Shown here: piece by piece, positions 36,772 through 45,812 of the stretch
How positions within the stretch are numbered: the first letter of the stretch is position 1
How the letters are laid out: the number at the start of each line of letters is the position of its first letter
NCBI GenBank assembly: GCA_036676235.1
Contig: JAKFDI010000064.1
Location: 62,001-126,000, forward strand
From: JAKFDI01 sp036676235
GTDB lineage: Bacteria > Pseudomonadota > Gammaproteobacteria > Burkholderiales > Burkholderiaceae_C
Direction: 5' to 3'
Length of the DNA: 64,000 bases
Made by a program: the position numbers and the translations under genes
Notes under the pieces: generated by a model
What the model saw: only the letters and a program-made list of their open reading frames with translations
What the model was told of the DNA's origin: nothing
Databases searched by the model: none

Positions 36772-37260
36772 ATGTCTTTGGTTTATCGCAAGACAGACAA
36801 GGGCGTCTCGGAGATCGAGACCCGCGCCAACCGGCTCGCGCCGCGCCTGCGCACGACGCTGATCATGGTCGACGGGCATCGCACCGACGACGACGTGCGC
36901 GAACTTGTGCAGGCCGAATCGGATGCCGTGCTCACGGCGCTTCTGGAGCAGGGCTACATCGAGGTGATCTCGTTCGTGCCGGCACGGGCAGCGTCCAACG
37001 CTGCCGCGGCGGCGGCTGAAGCCGAGAGCGCGCCGGCACCATCCGCGGCCGCGATGGACGACACACGCCGACGCGCCGTGCGCGCGCTGACCGACATGGT
37101 CGGGCCGATGGGCGAAGACCTCGCCATGCGCATCGAGAAGGCGCGCCGCTGGGAAGACCTCGAGCCGCTGCTTCGCATGGCGCAGGAAGCCGTGCGCAAC
37201 ACGCGCGGTCAGGCGGCGGGGGCGGAGTTCGGCGAGCGCTTCCTCGGCAGCCGCGCATAG
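36772..37260 (+). CDS. Conserved hypothetical protein with Ala-rich linker
   Basis: A 162-aa protein. Residues 1-63 (KTDKGVSEIETRANRL, TTLIMVDGHRTDDDVREL) form a small alpha/beta unit; the pattern resembles a winged-helix or regulator-type N-terminal domain seen in Burkholderiales hypothetical proteins. Residues about 66-88 are an Ala/Pro-rich linker. Residues about 90-150 (RRRAVRALTDMVGPMGEDLAMRIEKARRWEDLEPLL) form a helical domain. No signal peptide. Function unknown. It is divergent from the enoyl-CoA hydratase gene and convergent with the DUF3108 gene, 16 bp apart. Confidence 0.75.
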   Translation: MSLVYRKTDKGVSEIETRANRLAPRLRTTLIMVDGHRTDDDVRELVQAESDAVLTALLEQGYIEVISFVPARAASNAAAAAAEAESAPAPSAAAMDDTRRRAVRALTDMVGPMGEDLAMRIEKARRWEDLEPLLRMAQEAVRNTRGQAAGAEFGERFLGSRA

Positions 37261-37276
37261 CGTTCGCAAACAGGCT

Positions 37277-38422
37277 CTACTCCGCCGCCAGCTCCGGCTT
37301 GTGCGAAATCACGAGATCGATGTAGGTGCTCTCGTCCTGCCGCAGGCGGATGCGCACCGGCAGGTAGCGCAGCGCCGGCGCCATCCACATCTCGGCCGTC
37401 AGGTTGCCCGGGCGCGCCGTGCGCTGCGGCTTCACGTGAAAGGTGTCGATCTCGCCGAACGGCGTCGACAGCGGCTCGTGCTCACCCACCACGTAGGTCC
37501 ACGGCTCCACGTAGTTCGGCATGGCCAGCGGAAAGGCGATCACGCGGCCAGCTTGCCGCAGTTCCGGCTGCGTGTTGAAGAGGTAGGAAAGCTGCACGAA
37601 CTGGCTGGCGGAATCCTGCACGCCCGGCCCGGCGGCATGGCGCTGTCCGTTCGCGAGCTCGACCTTCTCGCCCTCGAAGCGCAGCGTCGCCCGGTCGCGC
37701 GGGCGAAACGCCATCTTGCTGTCCTGGTCGAAGCGCTCGGGCGCGAGCCCGTCGTCGACGAGCCGCCCTTCGCTGCTCATGCGCCGGGTGAACAACGGCG
37801 CGATCGGAATGCCAATCACCGCGTCGAGGTGCACCTGGTAGCGCTCGCCCTGCTTGATCCATTCCACCTGCGCCGTGCCGTGCAGCTCGCCGCGCAGATT
37901 GCCGGTGAGCACGTAGCTCAGCCGCGTCGAGCGCGGCCAGGCGAAGCCGGGCGGCGCGGCGGCGGGGGCACTCGCCTGCACTGCGGCCGCAACGGAGGCC
38001 ACGGGCGCGGAGGCCGCTGATTCCGGCGCCGCACCGGCATCCGCCACCTCGGCGACCGCCGGCTCGTCGCGCTGCACCAGCGCATCGGGTGCGGGAATCA
38101 CCGGCTCGACGGCCGGTTCCTGAGCGGGCGCCGACGCGGGTGCAACGGGCGCAGGCGCCGCACGGCGCCGCACGCGCGGCCGCTTCGGCGGAACGGGGGC
38201 GGCCTGCACCACCGGTGGCGGCACGTCGAGTGCCATCTCGCGCACGTAGACGACTTGCATGCGGGCCGGCATGTCGGCCGCGGCACGCCAGTCGGCCATG
38301 TGCTGCCCGATATGCCGGGCGACACCGCCATGCACGATGAGCACGGCGGCCACGACGGCGAGCCGGGCGAGCCAGCGCGCGGCCGAGGGCCGCGGCGGGC
38401 GTGGCGTCAGCCGCTCATCCAT
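37277..38422 (-). CDS. DUF3108 domain protein, N-terminal membrane anchor
   Basis: A 381-aa protein starting at ATG 38422 (MDERLTPRPPRP); the longer frame to 39232 is antisense-like shadow of the M61 gene. A transmembrane anchor covers about residues 18-38 (WLARLAVVAAVLIVHGG). A Pro/Ala-rich linker about 100 residues long follows. The C-terminal half is DUF3108: LSYVLTGNLRGELHGTAQVEW, and ATLRFEGEKVELANG, ending QDESTYIDLVISHKPEL. Such proteins are predicted periplasmic beta-sheet proteins of unknown function. Its start overlaps the end of the M61 peptidase gene by 16 bp. Confidence 0.85.
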   Translation of the reverse strand: MDERLTPRPPRPSAARWLARLAVVAAVLIVHGGVARHIGQHMADWRAAADMPARMQVVYVREMALDVPPPVVQAAPVPPKRPRVRRRAAPAPVAPASAPAQEPAVEPVIPAPDALVQRDEPAVAEVADAGAAPESAASAPVASVAAAVQASAPAAAPPGFAWPRSTRLSYVLTGNLRGELHGTAQVEWIKQGERYQVHLDAVIGIPIAPLFTRRMSSEGRLVDDGLAPERFDQDSKMAFRPRDRATLRFEGEKVELANGQRHAAGPGVQDSASQFVQLSYLFNTQPELRQAGRVIAFPLAMPNYVEPWTYVVGEHEPLSTPFGEIDTFHVKPQRTARPGNLTAEMWMAPALRYLPVRIRLRQDESTYIDLVISHKPELAAE

Positions 38423-40149
38423 GCCCTGCGCAGGGCGGTGGCGGCACGTGCCGGCCGGGCATCGGGTGCCAGCGTCACGTTGCCCGCAGTCGCCTGGGTC
38501 TCGGGGAGTTCGAGCGACAGGCTCAGCACCCGTTGATCGCGCGAGACCAGCAGCGGCGAGGCGGCGCCAGGTTCGAGCAGCCGCAGCGCATCGTCGAGGC
38601 GGCGAATTCGCCAGCCGTCCACGGCCAGCAGTTCGTCGCCCGCGCACACGCCGGCCGCCTCGGCCGCGCCGCCGCGCAGCACGTGCGTGGCCTTCACGCC
38701 GGTGAGCGCGCTTTCGGCAGCGCGCAGGCCCAGGCGCTGCGCTGCGGTCGCCGGTTGGTGCTGCCAGTTCACGCCGAAACGCTGCAGCAGTTCGGGCAGC
38801 GGCAGGTCGTCCGTGCCGTGCACGAAGGCGTGCAGTTCGCGCGCCAGCGAGCGACCGGCCACGCTGGAGAGCGCCTGTTCGATGTCGGCCTCGCTGATCG
38901 GCCCACCGCTGCTCGACGCCCACAGCGCGCGCATCACGTCGTCGAGCGTGCCGCTGCCGCCGCTGCGCAGGGTGAGGTCCAGCGCCAGCGCCACCAGCGA
39001 GCCCTTGGTGTAGTAGCTCACCGTCGCGTTGGGCGTGTTCTCGTCGCCGCGGTAGTACTTCACCCAGGCGTCGAAGCTGGCCTGCGCCACGCTCTGCACC
39101 TGGCGGCCCGGCGTGGCGAGCACGCCGCTGATCGTCTTGGCGAGCAGCTTGAGGTAACGCGCCTCGTCGATGAGGCCGGCGCGCACCAGCAGCAGGTCGT
39201 CGTAGTAGGACGTGAAGCCCTCGAAGAACCACAGCAGCTCGGTGTAGTTCTCGCGCGTGTAGTCGAGCGGCGCGAAGTCGCGTGGCTTCAGGCGCTTGAC
39301 GTTCCAGGTGTGGAAGTACTCGTGGCTGATGAGGCCGAGCAGCGTGACCTGCGCGTCGCTCAGTTCGCGCCGCTCGCGCTGTGGCAGATCCCGGCGCGCG
39401 GCGATGAGCGCCGTGCTGGCGCGGTGCTCCAGGCCGCCGTAGCCGTCGTCCACGGCGTTGAGCATGAACACGTAGCGCTGGAAGGGCGGTGCCTTGCGGC
39501 CGTGCCAGAAGGCGATGGCCGCTTCGCAGATGCGCTTGGTGTCGGCCAGCAGCCGCTCGCCGTCGAAATCGGGCAGCGCGCCGGCGACGATGAACTCATG
39601 CGGCACGCCGCGCGCCTCGAAGCGGCCGCGCCAGAAGGTGCCGAGTTCCACCGGGTGGTCGACGAGTTCGTCGTAGTCGGCGGCTTCGTAGGTGCCGCGC
39701 CCGGACGCGTCCACCTTGACGGGCGACATGGCGGTGGCGACCTGCCAGCCGCGCGGCAGCGCGCCGATCTGCAGGCGCTGCGGCTCGGCCTCGCGGCCTT
39801 CCACGCGCAGGAAGACGCTGGTGCCGTTGAAGAAGCCGCGGTTCGCGTCGAGGAAGGCGGCGCGAACCGAGGTGTCGAAGGCGTAGATGAGATAGGTGAC
39901 GGTCAGCGTGCCGCGCGGCTTGCAGTCGGCCATCCACGTGGCCTTGTCGAGCTGCGCGAGCGGCACGGGCTGCCCACCTTGCGTCGCCTCGATGGCCGAG
40001 AGATGCCGCGCGAACTCGCGCACCAGGTAGCTGCCGGGAATCCACGCCGGCAGGCTCAGGCGCTGTCGCTCGGCGGGGCGCGCGACGGTGAGCGTCACGC
40101 GGAACTGGTGGGTGTGCGGGTTGGGGAGGTCGAGGCGGTAGGTGGTCAT
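38407..40149 (-). CDS. M61 family metallopeptidase with PDZ domain
   Basis: A 580-aa glycyl-aminopeptidase-like enzyme. The zinc motif HEYFH is at 276-280, within LGLISHEYFHTWNVKRL, and the third ligand is likely E310 in LLWFFEGFTSYYDDL. A PDZ domain covers about residues 470-560 (GVKATHVLRGGAAEAAGVCAGDELLAVDG). No signal peptide is visible, so it may be cytoplasmic. It shares an operon with the DUF3108 gene downstream. Substrate unknown. Confidence 0.92.
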   Translation of the reverse strand: MTTYRLDLPNPHTHQFRVTLTVARPAERQRLSLPAWIPGSYLVREFARHLSAIEATQGGQPVPLAQLDKATWMADCKPRGTLTVTYLIYAFDTSVRAAFLDANRGFFNGTSVFLRVEGREAEPQRLQIGALPRGWQVATAMSPVKVDASGRGTYEAADYDELVDHPVELGTFWRGRFEARGVPHEFIVAGALPDFDGERLLADTKRICEAAIAFWHGRKAPPFQRYVFMLNAVDDGYGGLEHRASTALIAARRDLPQRERRELSDAQVTLLGLISHEYFHTWNVKRLKPRDFAPLDYTRENYTELLWFFEGFTSYYDDLLLVRAGLIDEARYLKLLAKTISGVLATPGRQVQSVAQASFDAWVKYYRGDENTPNATVSYYTKGSLVALALDLTLRSGGSGTLDDVMRALWASSSGGPISEADIEQALSSVAGRSLARELHAFVHGTDDLPLPELLQRFGVNWQHQPATAAQRLGLRAAESALTGVKATHVLRGGAAEAAGVCAGDELLAVDGWRIRRLDDALRLLEPGAASPLLVSRDQRVLSLSLELPETQATAGNVTLAPDARPARAATALRRAWMSG

Positions 40150-40185
40150 GAAGGGCGATGGGCTGGGACTGTCGCAGTGAACAAG

Positions 40186-40302
40186 CCGTTCGCCCTGAGC
40201 TTGTCGAAGGGCCCGTGCATCCTGAGCCTGTCGAAGGGCCTGAACTTGTCGAAGGGCTTCGGCAAGCTCAGCCCGATCCTTCGACAGGCTCAGGACGAAC
40301 GG
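40186..40302. repeat. Tandem array of the TTCGACAGGCTCAG-type repeat
   Basis: Starts CCGTTCGCCCTGAGCTTG, then TCGAAGGG copies at 40204, 40231 and 40250. It turns over to inverted copies (TTCGGCAAGCTCAGCCCGA, then CCTTCGACAGGCTCAG) and ends GGACGAACGG. The array is a self-complementary stretch that could fold as a large hairpin. It lies in the gap between the M61 peptidase gene and dsbC, both minus-strand. Confidence 0.85.
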
Positions 40303-40346
40303 GTTCTGCGGGAATCATCGCTCGGGACCGTGCGTCCGCACCGCGC

Positions 40347-41081
40347 TCAATTCGGCTTCCGGCTCGCCACCAACCGCTTCTCCACCTGCTCCGCATTCAA
40401 CGCACCCGGCACCCGCGTGCCGTCCTCGAACACGATGGTCGGCGTGCCCTGCATCTTGTGCTTCATGCCGAATGCCATGTTGCGCTGCAGTGCCGTGGTG
40501 TCGCATTTGCCGGCGGCCTGGGCCGGGGTGCTGCCTTCGATCATCCAGTCGCGCCAGACCTTGGTGCTGTCCTTGGCGCACCAGATGTTGCGCGACTTGT
40601 CGGCCGAATCCTTGCCGAGCACCGGGTACAGGAAGGTGTAGACCGTCACGTCCTTCACCTGCTGCAGGTCGCGCTCCAGGCGCTTGCAGTAGCCGCAGTT
40701 CGGATCGGCGAAGACGGCGATCTTGCGCGCGCCGCTGCCCTGCTTCCAGACGATGGCGTCCTTGAGCGGCAGGCTGGCGAAGTCGACCGCCGTGAGCTTG
40801 GCGATGCGCGCCTCGGTGAGGTTGGTCTTGCTGCGCGTGTCGATCAGGTGCCCTTCGATCAGGTGGTTGCCCTGCTCGTCGGCGTACAGGATGTCGGTGC
40901 CGATGCGCACTTCGTACACGCCCGGAATCGGCGTCTTGGTGACCTCGTCGATCTGCGGGAACTGCGGCAGCCGCTCGGCGAGGTTCTTGCGGATGGCGGC
41001 TTCGTCGGCGAAGGCGCTGGAAGCCAGTGCGGAGGCGGCAAGCGCCACGATGCAGGAAAGAGTGCGTAGGCGCGTGATCAT
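40347..41081 (-). CDS. dsbC: Thiol:disulfide interchange protein DsbC
   Basis: A 244-aa periplasmic disulfide isomerase. Signal peptide at residues 1-25 ending ASSAFA, then the DsbC dimerisation domain (KNLAERLPQFPQIDEV). The active site is C129-G-Y-C132 in ADPNCGYCKRLE, within the thioredoxin fold; the cis-Pro loop is QGTPTIVFEDGTRVPG. It repairs wrong disulfides. The gene begins 13 bp after the FAD-monooxygenase stop, so they may be co-transcribed. Confidence 0.95.
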   Translation of the reverse strand: MITRLRTLSCIVALAASALASSAFADEAAIRKNLAERLPQFPQIDEVTKTPIPGVYEVRIGTDILYADEQGNHLIEGHLIDTRSKTNLTEARIAKLTAVDFASLPLKDAIVWKQGSGARKIAVFADPNCGYCKRLERDLQQVKDVTVYTFLYPVLGKDSADKSRNIWCAKDSTKVWRDWMIEGSTPAQAAGKCDTTALQRNMAFGMKHKMQGTPTIVFEDGTRVPGALNAEQVEKRLVASRKPN

Positions 41082-41094
41082 GGGGAGCCCCGGT

Positions 41095-42213
41095 TCAGGA
41101 ATCGAGCGCCCGCGCCGTGAGCCAGCGCTTGAGCGGGTGGAGTCGGTTCACGAGACCCAGGCCGCGGTTGCGGAGTTCCCGGAGTAGCGGTTGCTCGTGT
41201 GCGAAAAGTTGCAGCAGCCCGTCGGTGATCTGCCCCATCGCCCAGGTGGGCGTGGCGCGCTCGCGGGCATAGCGGCGCAGTAGTTTCTCGTCGCCGAGTT
41301 CGCGCCAAGCCTCGCGCGCGGCGATCACTTTCGAGAGCGAAATCACGTCGGCCAGCCCGAGGTTCAGCCCCTGGCCGGCGAGCGGATGCACCACGTGCGC
41401 CGCATCGCCGAGCAGCACCCAGCCGCGGCCGCACCACGCGCTGGCGCGCGCCAGCATCAGCGGCCAGGCGGCGCGCGGGGACGACAGCTCGAGCTGGCCG
41501 GCCGCGCCGCCGGCGGCTTCGTTCAGCGCTTGCTGAAAGGCGGCGTCGTCCAGCGCGAGCAGCGTCTGCGCCCGTTCTTCCGGCATCGACCACACCAGCG
41601 CGTACGAAGCGCCCGGCTGGGGCGTGTCGAAGGGCAGCAGCGCCAGCACGTCGGGCGAGCGAAACCATTGCCACGCCTGGTTGGCATGCGGGCGGCTCGC
41701 GGTGAGCCGCGCGGCGATGGCGCGGTGGCCGTAGTCGTGGCGCTCGAAATGCACGCCGAGCGCTTCGCGGCCGGCCGAATCCTTGCCTTCGCACAAGGCC
41801 GTGAGCGGCGCATCGACGGCTTCGGCGACCACACGCACATGCGGCGCGAACTTGATGGCCGAAGCCAACTCCTGCTCCAGCGCCGCGGCGTCGACGATCC
41901 AGGCCAGTTCGCGCACCTGCTGCTCCCAGGCCGAGAACTCGAGGCGCACGTTCGGCGCGTCGCCGGCCACGCGCATGTCGTGCACCGGCGTGGCGGCATT
42001 CGGCGGCAGCGCGTCCCAGACCTTGAGCGATTGCAGTAGACCGACCGAGGCGGCATTCAGCGCATAGGCACGCACATCGGGGCCGGCGCGGCGCGTTTCG
42101 CGCGATTCGTCATCGCCGAGCAGCGCCACCTGCAGTCCGCCGCGCGCGAGCGACAAGGCCAGGCAGCGCCCGACGACGCCCGCACCACGCACCAGCACAT
42201 CGACGTGTTTCAT
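41095..42213 (-). CDS. UbiH/UbiF-family FAD-dependent monooxygenase
   Basis: A 372-aa class A flavin hydroxylase beginning at ATG 42213: MKHVDVLVRGAGVVGRCLALSLARGG, with GxGxxG-type FAD loop. The second FAD motif is LLGDAAHVVHPLAGQGLNLGLAD. Homologues hydroxylate the ubiquinone ring (UbiH, UbiF, UbiI); which position is not decided here. The huge open frame extending to 44958 is antisense to the AsmA gene and has no coding character. It lies upstream of dsbC. Confidence 0.9.
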   Translation of the reverse strand: MKHVDVLVRGAGVVGRCLALSLARGGLQVALLGDDESRETRRAGPDVRAYALNAASVGLLQSLKVWDALPPNAATPVHDMRVAGDAPNVRLEFSAWEQQVRELAWIVDAAALEQELASAIKFAPHVRVVAEAVDAPLTALCEGKDSAGREALGVHFERHDYGHRAIAARLTASRPHANQAWQWFRSPDVLALLPFDTPQPGASYALVWSMPEERAQTLLALDDAAFQQALNEAAGGAAGQLELSSPRAAWPLMLARASAWCGRGWVLLGDAAHVVHPLAGQGLNLGLADVISLSKVIAAREAWRELGDEKLLRRYARERATPTWAMGQITDGLLQLFAHEQPLLRELRNRGLGLVNRLHPLKRWLTARALDS

Positions 42214-42264
42214 CCTCGGGGATTGTAGGGAGCGCGCCCTTGGCACCACGGGCAAAATGCCTCG

Positions 42265-44694
42265 ATGCAGATGACGCGAAACGCCGCATGGCGATGGGTG
42301 GGTTGGACGGTTCTGGCGCTGGTCTTGCTGCTGGCCGGCGCGGTGATCTGGTTCGCCAGCAGCTTCGACGGCGAGCGCTACAAGCAGCTCGCCATCGACT
42401 GGATGAAGACCGAGCACAACCGCACGCTGCAGATCGCCGGGCCGCTGAAGCTGTCGATCTTTCCGCGGCTCGGCGTGCAGGTGGCCGGTGTGCGTCTGAG
42501 CGAACCCGGGCGGGCGCAGACCTTCGTCTCGGTCGAGCGGGCTGCGGTGTCGGCGGCGCTGTGGCCGCTGCTGCGCGGCGACGTGGTGATCGGCGGCGTC
42601 GATGCCCGTGGCGTGCGGGTGACTCTGCAGCGCGACAAGAACGGCGTGCGCAACATCGACGACTTCCTGCGTCCGGCCCCGGGCGCTGATGCGGCCGCCG
42701 CGCCCGCAGCAGAAAAATCCGCACCGATGCGCCTGGACATTCGCCGCATCGAACTGGCCGACGTGCGCGCCCGCGTCCAGGATGAGATGACGAACCTCGA
42801 CGGCGAACTGTTGATCGCTTCGCTCAGCACCGGGCGCATCGCCGACAAGGTGGAAATGCCGGTCAGCGTGGCGGCGCATTTCGACTTCAAGACGCCGGCC
42901 ATCCAGGGCGATCTGACCGGCGACGCGGACGTGACGCCCGACCTGACCACCGGCTCGGCCGCCGTGAGCGACATGACGCTCGCCTTCAAGGGCGATGTGC
43001 CGGGCGCGAGTGCGGTGGACGCCCTGCTCGAAGGCAGCGTGGTGTGGAACGGCAACACGCGCGCCGTCGAAGCGCAGCCGCTGCGCGTGAAGCTCGCTGC
43101 CACGGCCGGCGCCTTGAAGCTCGAAACGAGCACCGCGTCGGTCGAACGCTTCGCCTATGCACCGGCCGCGAAGTCGCTGTCGATGACAAAGCTGCAGGCC
43201 AAGCTGACGGGCACGCAGGCCGGCGAACCCGTGTCGCTCGAACTCGACTGGCCTGAACTCAACGCCACCCGCCAGGCGCTCGGCGGAAGTGGCGCGAGCG
43301 GGCGCTTCTCGCGCGGCGGCGCGCTGCCGATCGAGCTGCGCTTCAAGACCGGCGCGCCGACCGGCAGCTTCGACGCGATCAGCTTCGCTGGCGTCCAGGC
43401 CGAGTTGTCGAGCCGCGGGAAGGATCGCCAACTGTCCGGCACGCTGCGCAGCCGGCTCACCGTGCGCCCAACGCCGGTCTCGGTGGCGCTCGATGGCCTC
43501 GACCTGAACGCGAAACTCGAAGGCGGCGGCCTGCCGGCCCTGACGGTGGCGGCGAGCGGTGAAGCGAGCGCCTCGGCCGAGCGCGCGCAGTGGAAGCTGA
43601 ACGGCCGCCTGAACGACGGCGCCTTCGACAGCGACGGCCTCGCCAAGCTCGATGTGACGCCGCTGCACGTGCGCGCCAATGCCCGCTTCGACGCGCTCGA
43701 TCTCGACCGCCTGCTCGGTCCCGGCAGCGCGGCCTCGGCGCCGGCGGGTGGCACGGCCGGCAGCGGCGGCGACACACCGGTCGACCTGAGCGGGCTGCGC
43801 AGCCTCGACGGCGAGTTCGCGCTGCGCGCCGGCAGCTTCAGCTACAAGCAGTACCAGGTGCGCGATGCGCGGCTGGACGCCACGCTGGAAGCCGGCATGC
43901 TGCGCGTCACCTCGATGCAGGGCATGGCCTGGGGCGGCCAGTTCGACGCACGTGCCATTGCCGATGCGCGCGCGAGCCGCGTGGCGGTGGATGGCGTGGC
44001 GCGCGGCATCGACCTGAAGGCGCTGCTCGCCGACGTGGCCGGCAAGGACTGGATCGAAGGCACGGGCAACGTGACCGTCGATCTCGAAGCCGCGGGCCGC
44101 ACGGTGCAGGAGATGCAGTCGCGCCTGGCCGGCCGCGCCGCGCTCGATGTGAAGGACGGCGCGATCCGCGGCATCAACCTCGCGAAGCGCCTGCGCGAAG
44201 CCGAGGCCATGCTGACCAGCCGGCGCGACGAAAGCCATGCAGCCGTGCAGACCGAGAAGACCGACTTCAGCGAGCTGCACGTGAGCTTCAACGTGGCCGA
44301 GGGCGTGGCGCGCAGCAACGACCTCGAGGTGAAGAGCCCGTTCCTGCGCATCGGCGGCGCAGGCACCATAGACATCGGCCGCGGGCGCGTCGACTACTTG
44401 GTGCGAACCACCGTGACGGACACCACCAAGGGGCAGGGCGGCGCCGAACTGGCCGCGCTGCGCGGCGTCACCGTGCCGGTGCGCCTGACGGGGCCGTTCG
44501 ACGCGCTCGACTGGAAGATCGAATGGTCGGCGGTGGCCACCGGCGCCATCGCCAACAAGCTGCGCGAGCGGCTGGGCGACAAGCTCGGGCTCGGCGCGCC
44601 GGATGCCACGGCGAGTGCACCGGCCAAGCCGGCCACCCCCAAGGAAGCGGCACGCGAAGCGCTGAAAGACAAACTGAGGAACATCTTCAAATGA
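42265..44694 (+). CDS. AsmA family protein
   Basis: An 809-aa protein with an N-terminal membrane anchor (about residues 11-32, WVGWTVLALVLLLAGAVIWF) and a very long periplasmic region rich in beta structure. The N-terminal AsmA domain has GPLKLSIFPRLGVQVAGVRL; the C-terminal AsmA_2 region contains GRAALDVKDGAIRGINLAKRLR and FLRIGGAGTIDIGRGRVDY. AsmA-like proteins form hydrophobic grooves for moving phospholipid to the outer membrane. The next gene starts 7 bp after its stop. Confidence 0.92.
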   Translation: MQMTRNAAWRWVGWTVLALVLLLAGAVIWFASSFDGERYKQLAIDWMKTEHNRTLQIAGPLKLSIFPRLGVQVAGVRLSEPGRAQTFVSVERAAVSAALWPLLRGDVVIGGVDARGVRVTLQRDKNGVRNIDDFLRPAPGADAAAAPAAEKSAPMRLDIRRIELADVRARVQDEMTNLDGELLIASLSTGRIADKVEMPVSVAAHFDFKTPAIQGDLTGDADVTPDLTTGSAAVSDMTLAFKGDVPGASAVDALLEGSVVWNGNTRAVEAQPLRVKLAATAGALKLETSTASVERFAYAPAAKSLSMTKLQAKLTGTQAGEPVSLELDWPELNATRQALGGSGASGRFSRGGALPIELRFKTGAPTGSFDAISFAGVQAELSSRGKDRQLSGTLRSRLTVRPTPVSVALDGLDLNAKLEGGGLPALTVAASGEASASAERAQWKLNGRLNDGAFDSDGLAKLDVTPLHVRANARFDALDLDRLLGPGSAASAPAGGTAGSGGDTPVDLSGLRSLDGEFALRAGSFSYKQYQVRDARLDATLEAGMLRVTSMQGMAWGGQFDARAIADARASRVAVDGVARGIDLKALLADVAGKDWIEGTGNVTVDLEAAGRTVQEMQSRLAGRAALDVKDGAIRGINLAKRLREAEAMLTSRRDESHAAVQTEKTDFSELHVSFNVAEGVARSNDLEVKSPFLRIGGAGTIDIGRGRVDYLVRTTVTDTTKGQGGAELAALRGVTVPVRLTGPFDALDWKIEWSAVATGAIANKLRERLGDKLGLGAPDATASAPAKPATPKEAAREALKDKLRNIFK

Positions 44695-44701
44695 GCATCG
44701 A

Positions 44702-45556
44702 ATGAGCGACGTCAATGTACGCATCGCCGCCCTGCGCGTGCACCCGGTCAAGAGCTGCGCCGGCATCGCCATCGACGAAGCGCTGGTGATCGAGACTGGC
44801 CTCGAATTCGACCGCGCCTGGATGCTGGTCGACGCCGACGGCCGCTTCGTCAGCCAGCGCGAGCTGCCGCGCATGGCGCTGGTGCGGCCCACCCTGCGCA
44901 ACGCCGACATGGTGCTGCGCGCGCCCGGCATGCTGGCGCTGCACATCGCGCTTGACACCGTGGAAGAACCGGTGCGCGTGACGGTGTGGAAAGACGAGGT
45001 GGCGGCCTACGACATGGGCCCGCTGGCCGCGCAGTGGTTCACCGACTTCCTCGGCCAACCGCTGCGCATGGTGCGTTTCGACCCTGAGCACAAGCGCCTG
45101 TCGAGCCGCCAATGGACGGGCGACATCGAGGCCGAGACGGCGTTTGCCGACGCCTTCGCGCTGCTCGTGGCCTCCAACGCCGGGCTCGAAGAACTGAACC
45201 GGCGCCTGATCGAGGCCGGCGAGGCGCCGGTCGGCATGGAGCGCTTCCGGCCCAACCTGGTGCTCGACGGGCTGGACGCCAACGGCGAAGACCATCTCGA
45301 CGAGATCCGCTTCAACACCGAAGACGGCCCGGTGCGCATCAAGCTCGTGAAGCCCTGCGTGCGCTGCCCGATCCCCGATGTCGACCCGGCCACGGCCGAA
45401 ACCGGCCACATCGTGCGCGACACGCTGGCCGCTTACCGCGCCGATGCGCGCATGGACGGCGGCATCACTTTCGGCATGAACGCGGTGATCGTCGAAGGCA
45501 TCGACCGGGCGCTGCGCGTGGGCATGACGGGCGAGGCGACGTATCGCTTCGACTAG
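44702..45556 (+). CDS. MOSC domain protein (molybdenum cofactor sulfurase C-terminal type)
   Basis: A 284-aa protein with an N-terminal MOSC beta-barrel (ALRVHPVKSCAGIAIDEA) and MOSC core (FRPNLVLDG, VKPCVRCPIPDVDP). The conserved Cys in KPCVRCPIP is the likely cofactor or sulfur site. YcbX-like members take part in molybdo-enzyme-dependent detoxification of N-hydroxylated bases. No electron-transfer ferredoxin domain is attached, unlike E. coli YcbX. It follows the AsmA gene closely. Confidence 0.88.
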   Translation: MSDVNVRIAALRVHPVKSCAGIAIDEALVIETGLEFDRAWMLVDADGRFVSQRELPRMALVRPTLRNADMVLRAPGMLALHIALDTVEEPVRVTVWKDEVAAYDMGPLAAQWFTDFLGQPLRMVRFDPEHKRLSSRQWTGDIEAETAFADAFALLVASNAGLEELNRRLIEAGEAPVGMERFRPNLVLDGLDANGEDHLDEIRFNTEDGPVRIKLVKPCVRCPIPDVDPATAETGHIVRDTLAAYRADARMDGGITFGMNAVIVEGIDRALRVGMTGEATYRFD

Positions 45557-45603
45557 GAAGCGGGAAACCGCGCTGCTGCTGGAGCCAACGTTCGTCACGT
45601 ACC

Positions 45604-45736
45604 CCCTCACCCCAGCCCTCTCCCCGAGGGGAGAGGGAGCAATCCCCCTTGTCCTGTGGCAGCGAGCAGCCGGCCGTCACCGGCGGCCTGCGTTTGCTCC
45701 CTCTCCCGCGCGCGGGAGAGGGTTGGGGGTGAGGGT
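45604..45736. repeat. Palindromic repeat, CCCTCACCCC/GGGGTGAGGG type
   Basis: Left arm CCCTCACCCCAGCCCTCTCC begins at 45604 and is followed by GAGGGGAGAGGGAGCAA. The right arm, TTGCTCCCTCTCCC then GGGAGAGGGTTGGGGGTGAGGG, ends at 45736. The whole 133-bp unit folds on itself as two nested hairpins. This type of repeat is widespread in high-G+C proteobacterial genomes. It lies between the MOSC gene and ychF. Confidence 0.85.
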
Positions 45737-45812
45737 CTTCATGGCGTGCTCGGCGCCGGAGACCCGCCTCGTAAAATCGCCGGTTCGCTGTTTCACGCCT
45801 GAAAGCCCTGCC

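Noticed and set aside
42214..44958. 1287-residue minus-strand open frame extending the UbiH-like gene
   Set aside because: It is antisense to the clear AsmA gene, with Arg/Ala/His-rich shadow composition. The real flavoprotein starts at 42213.
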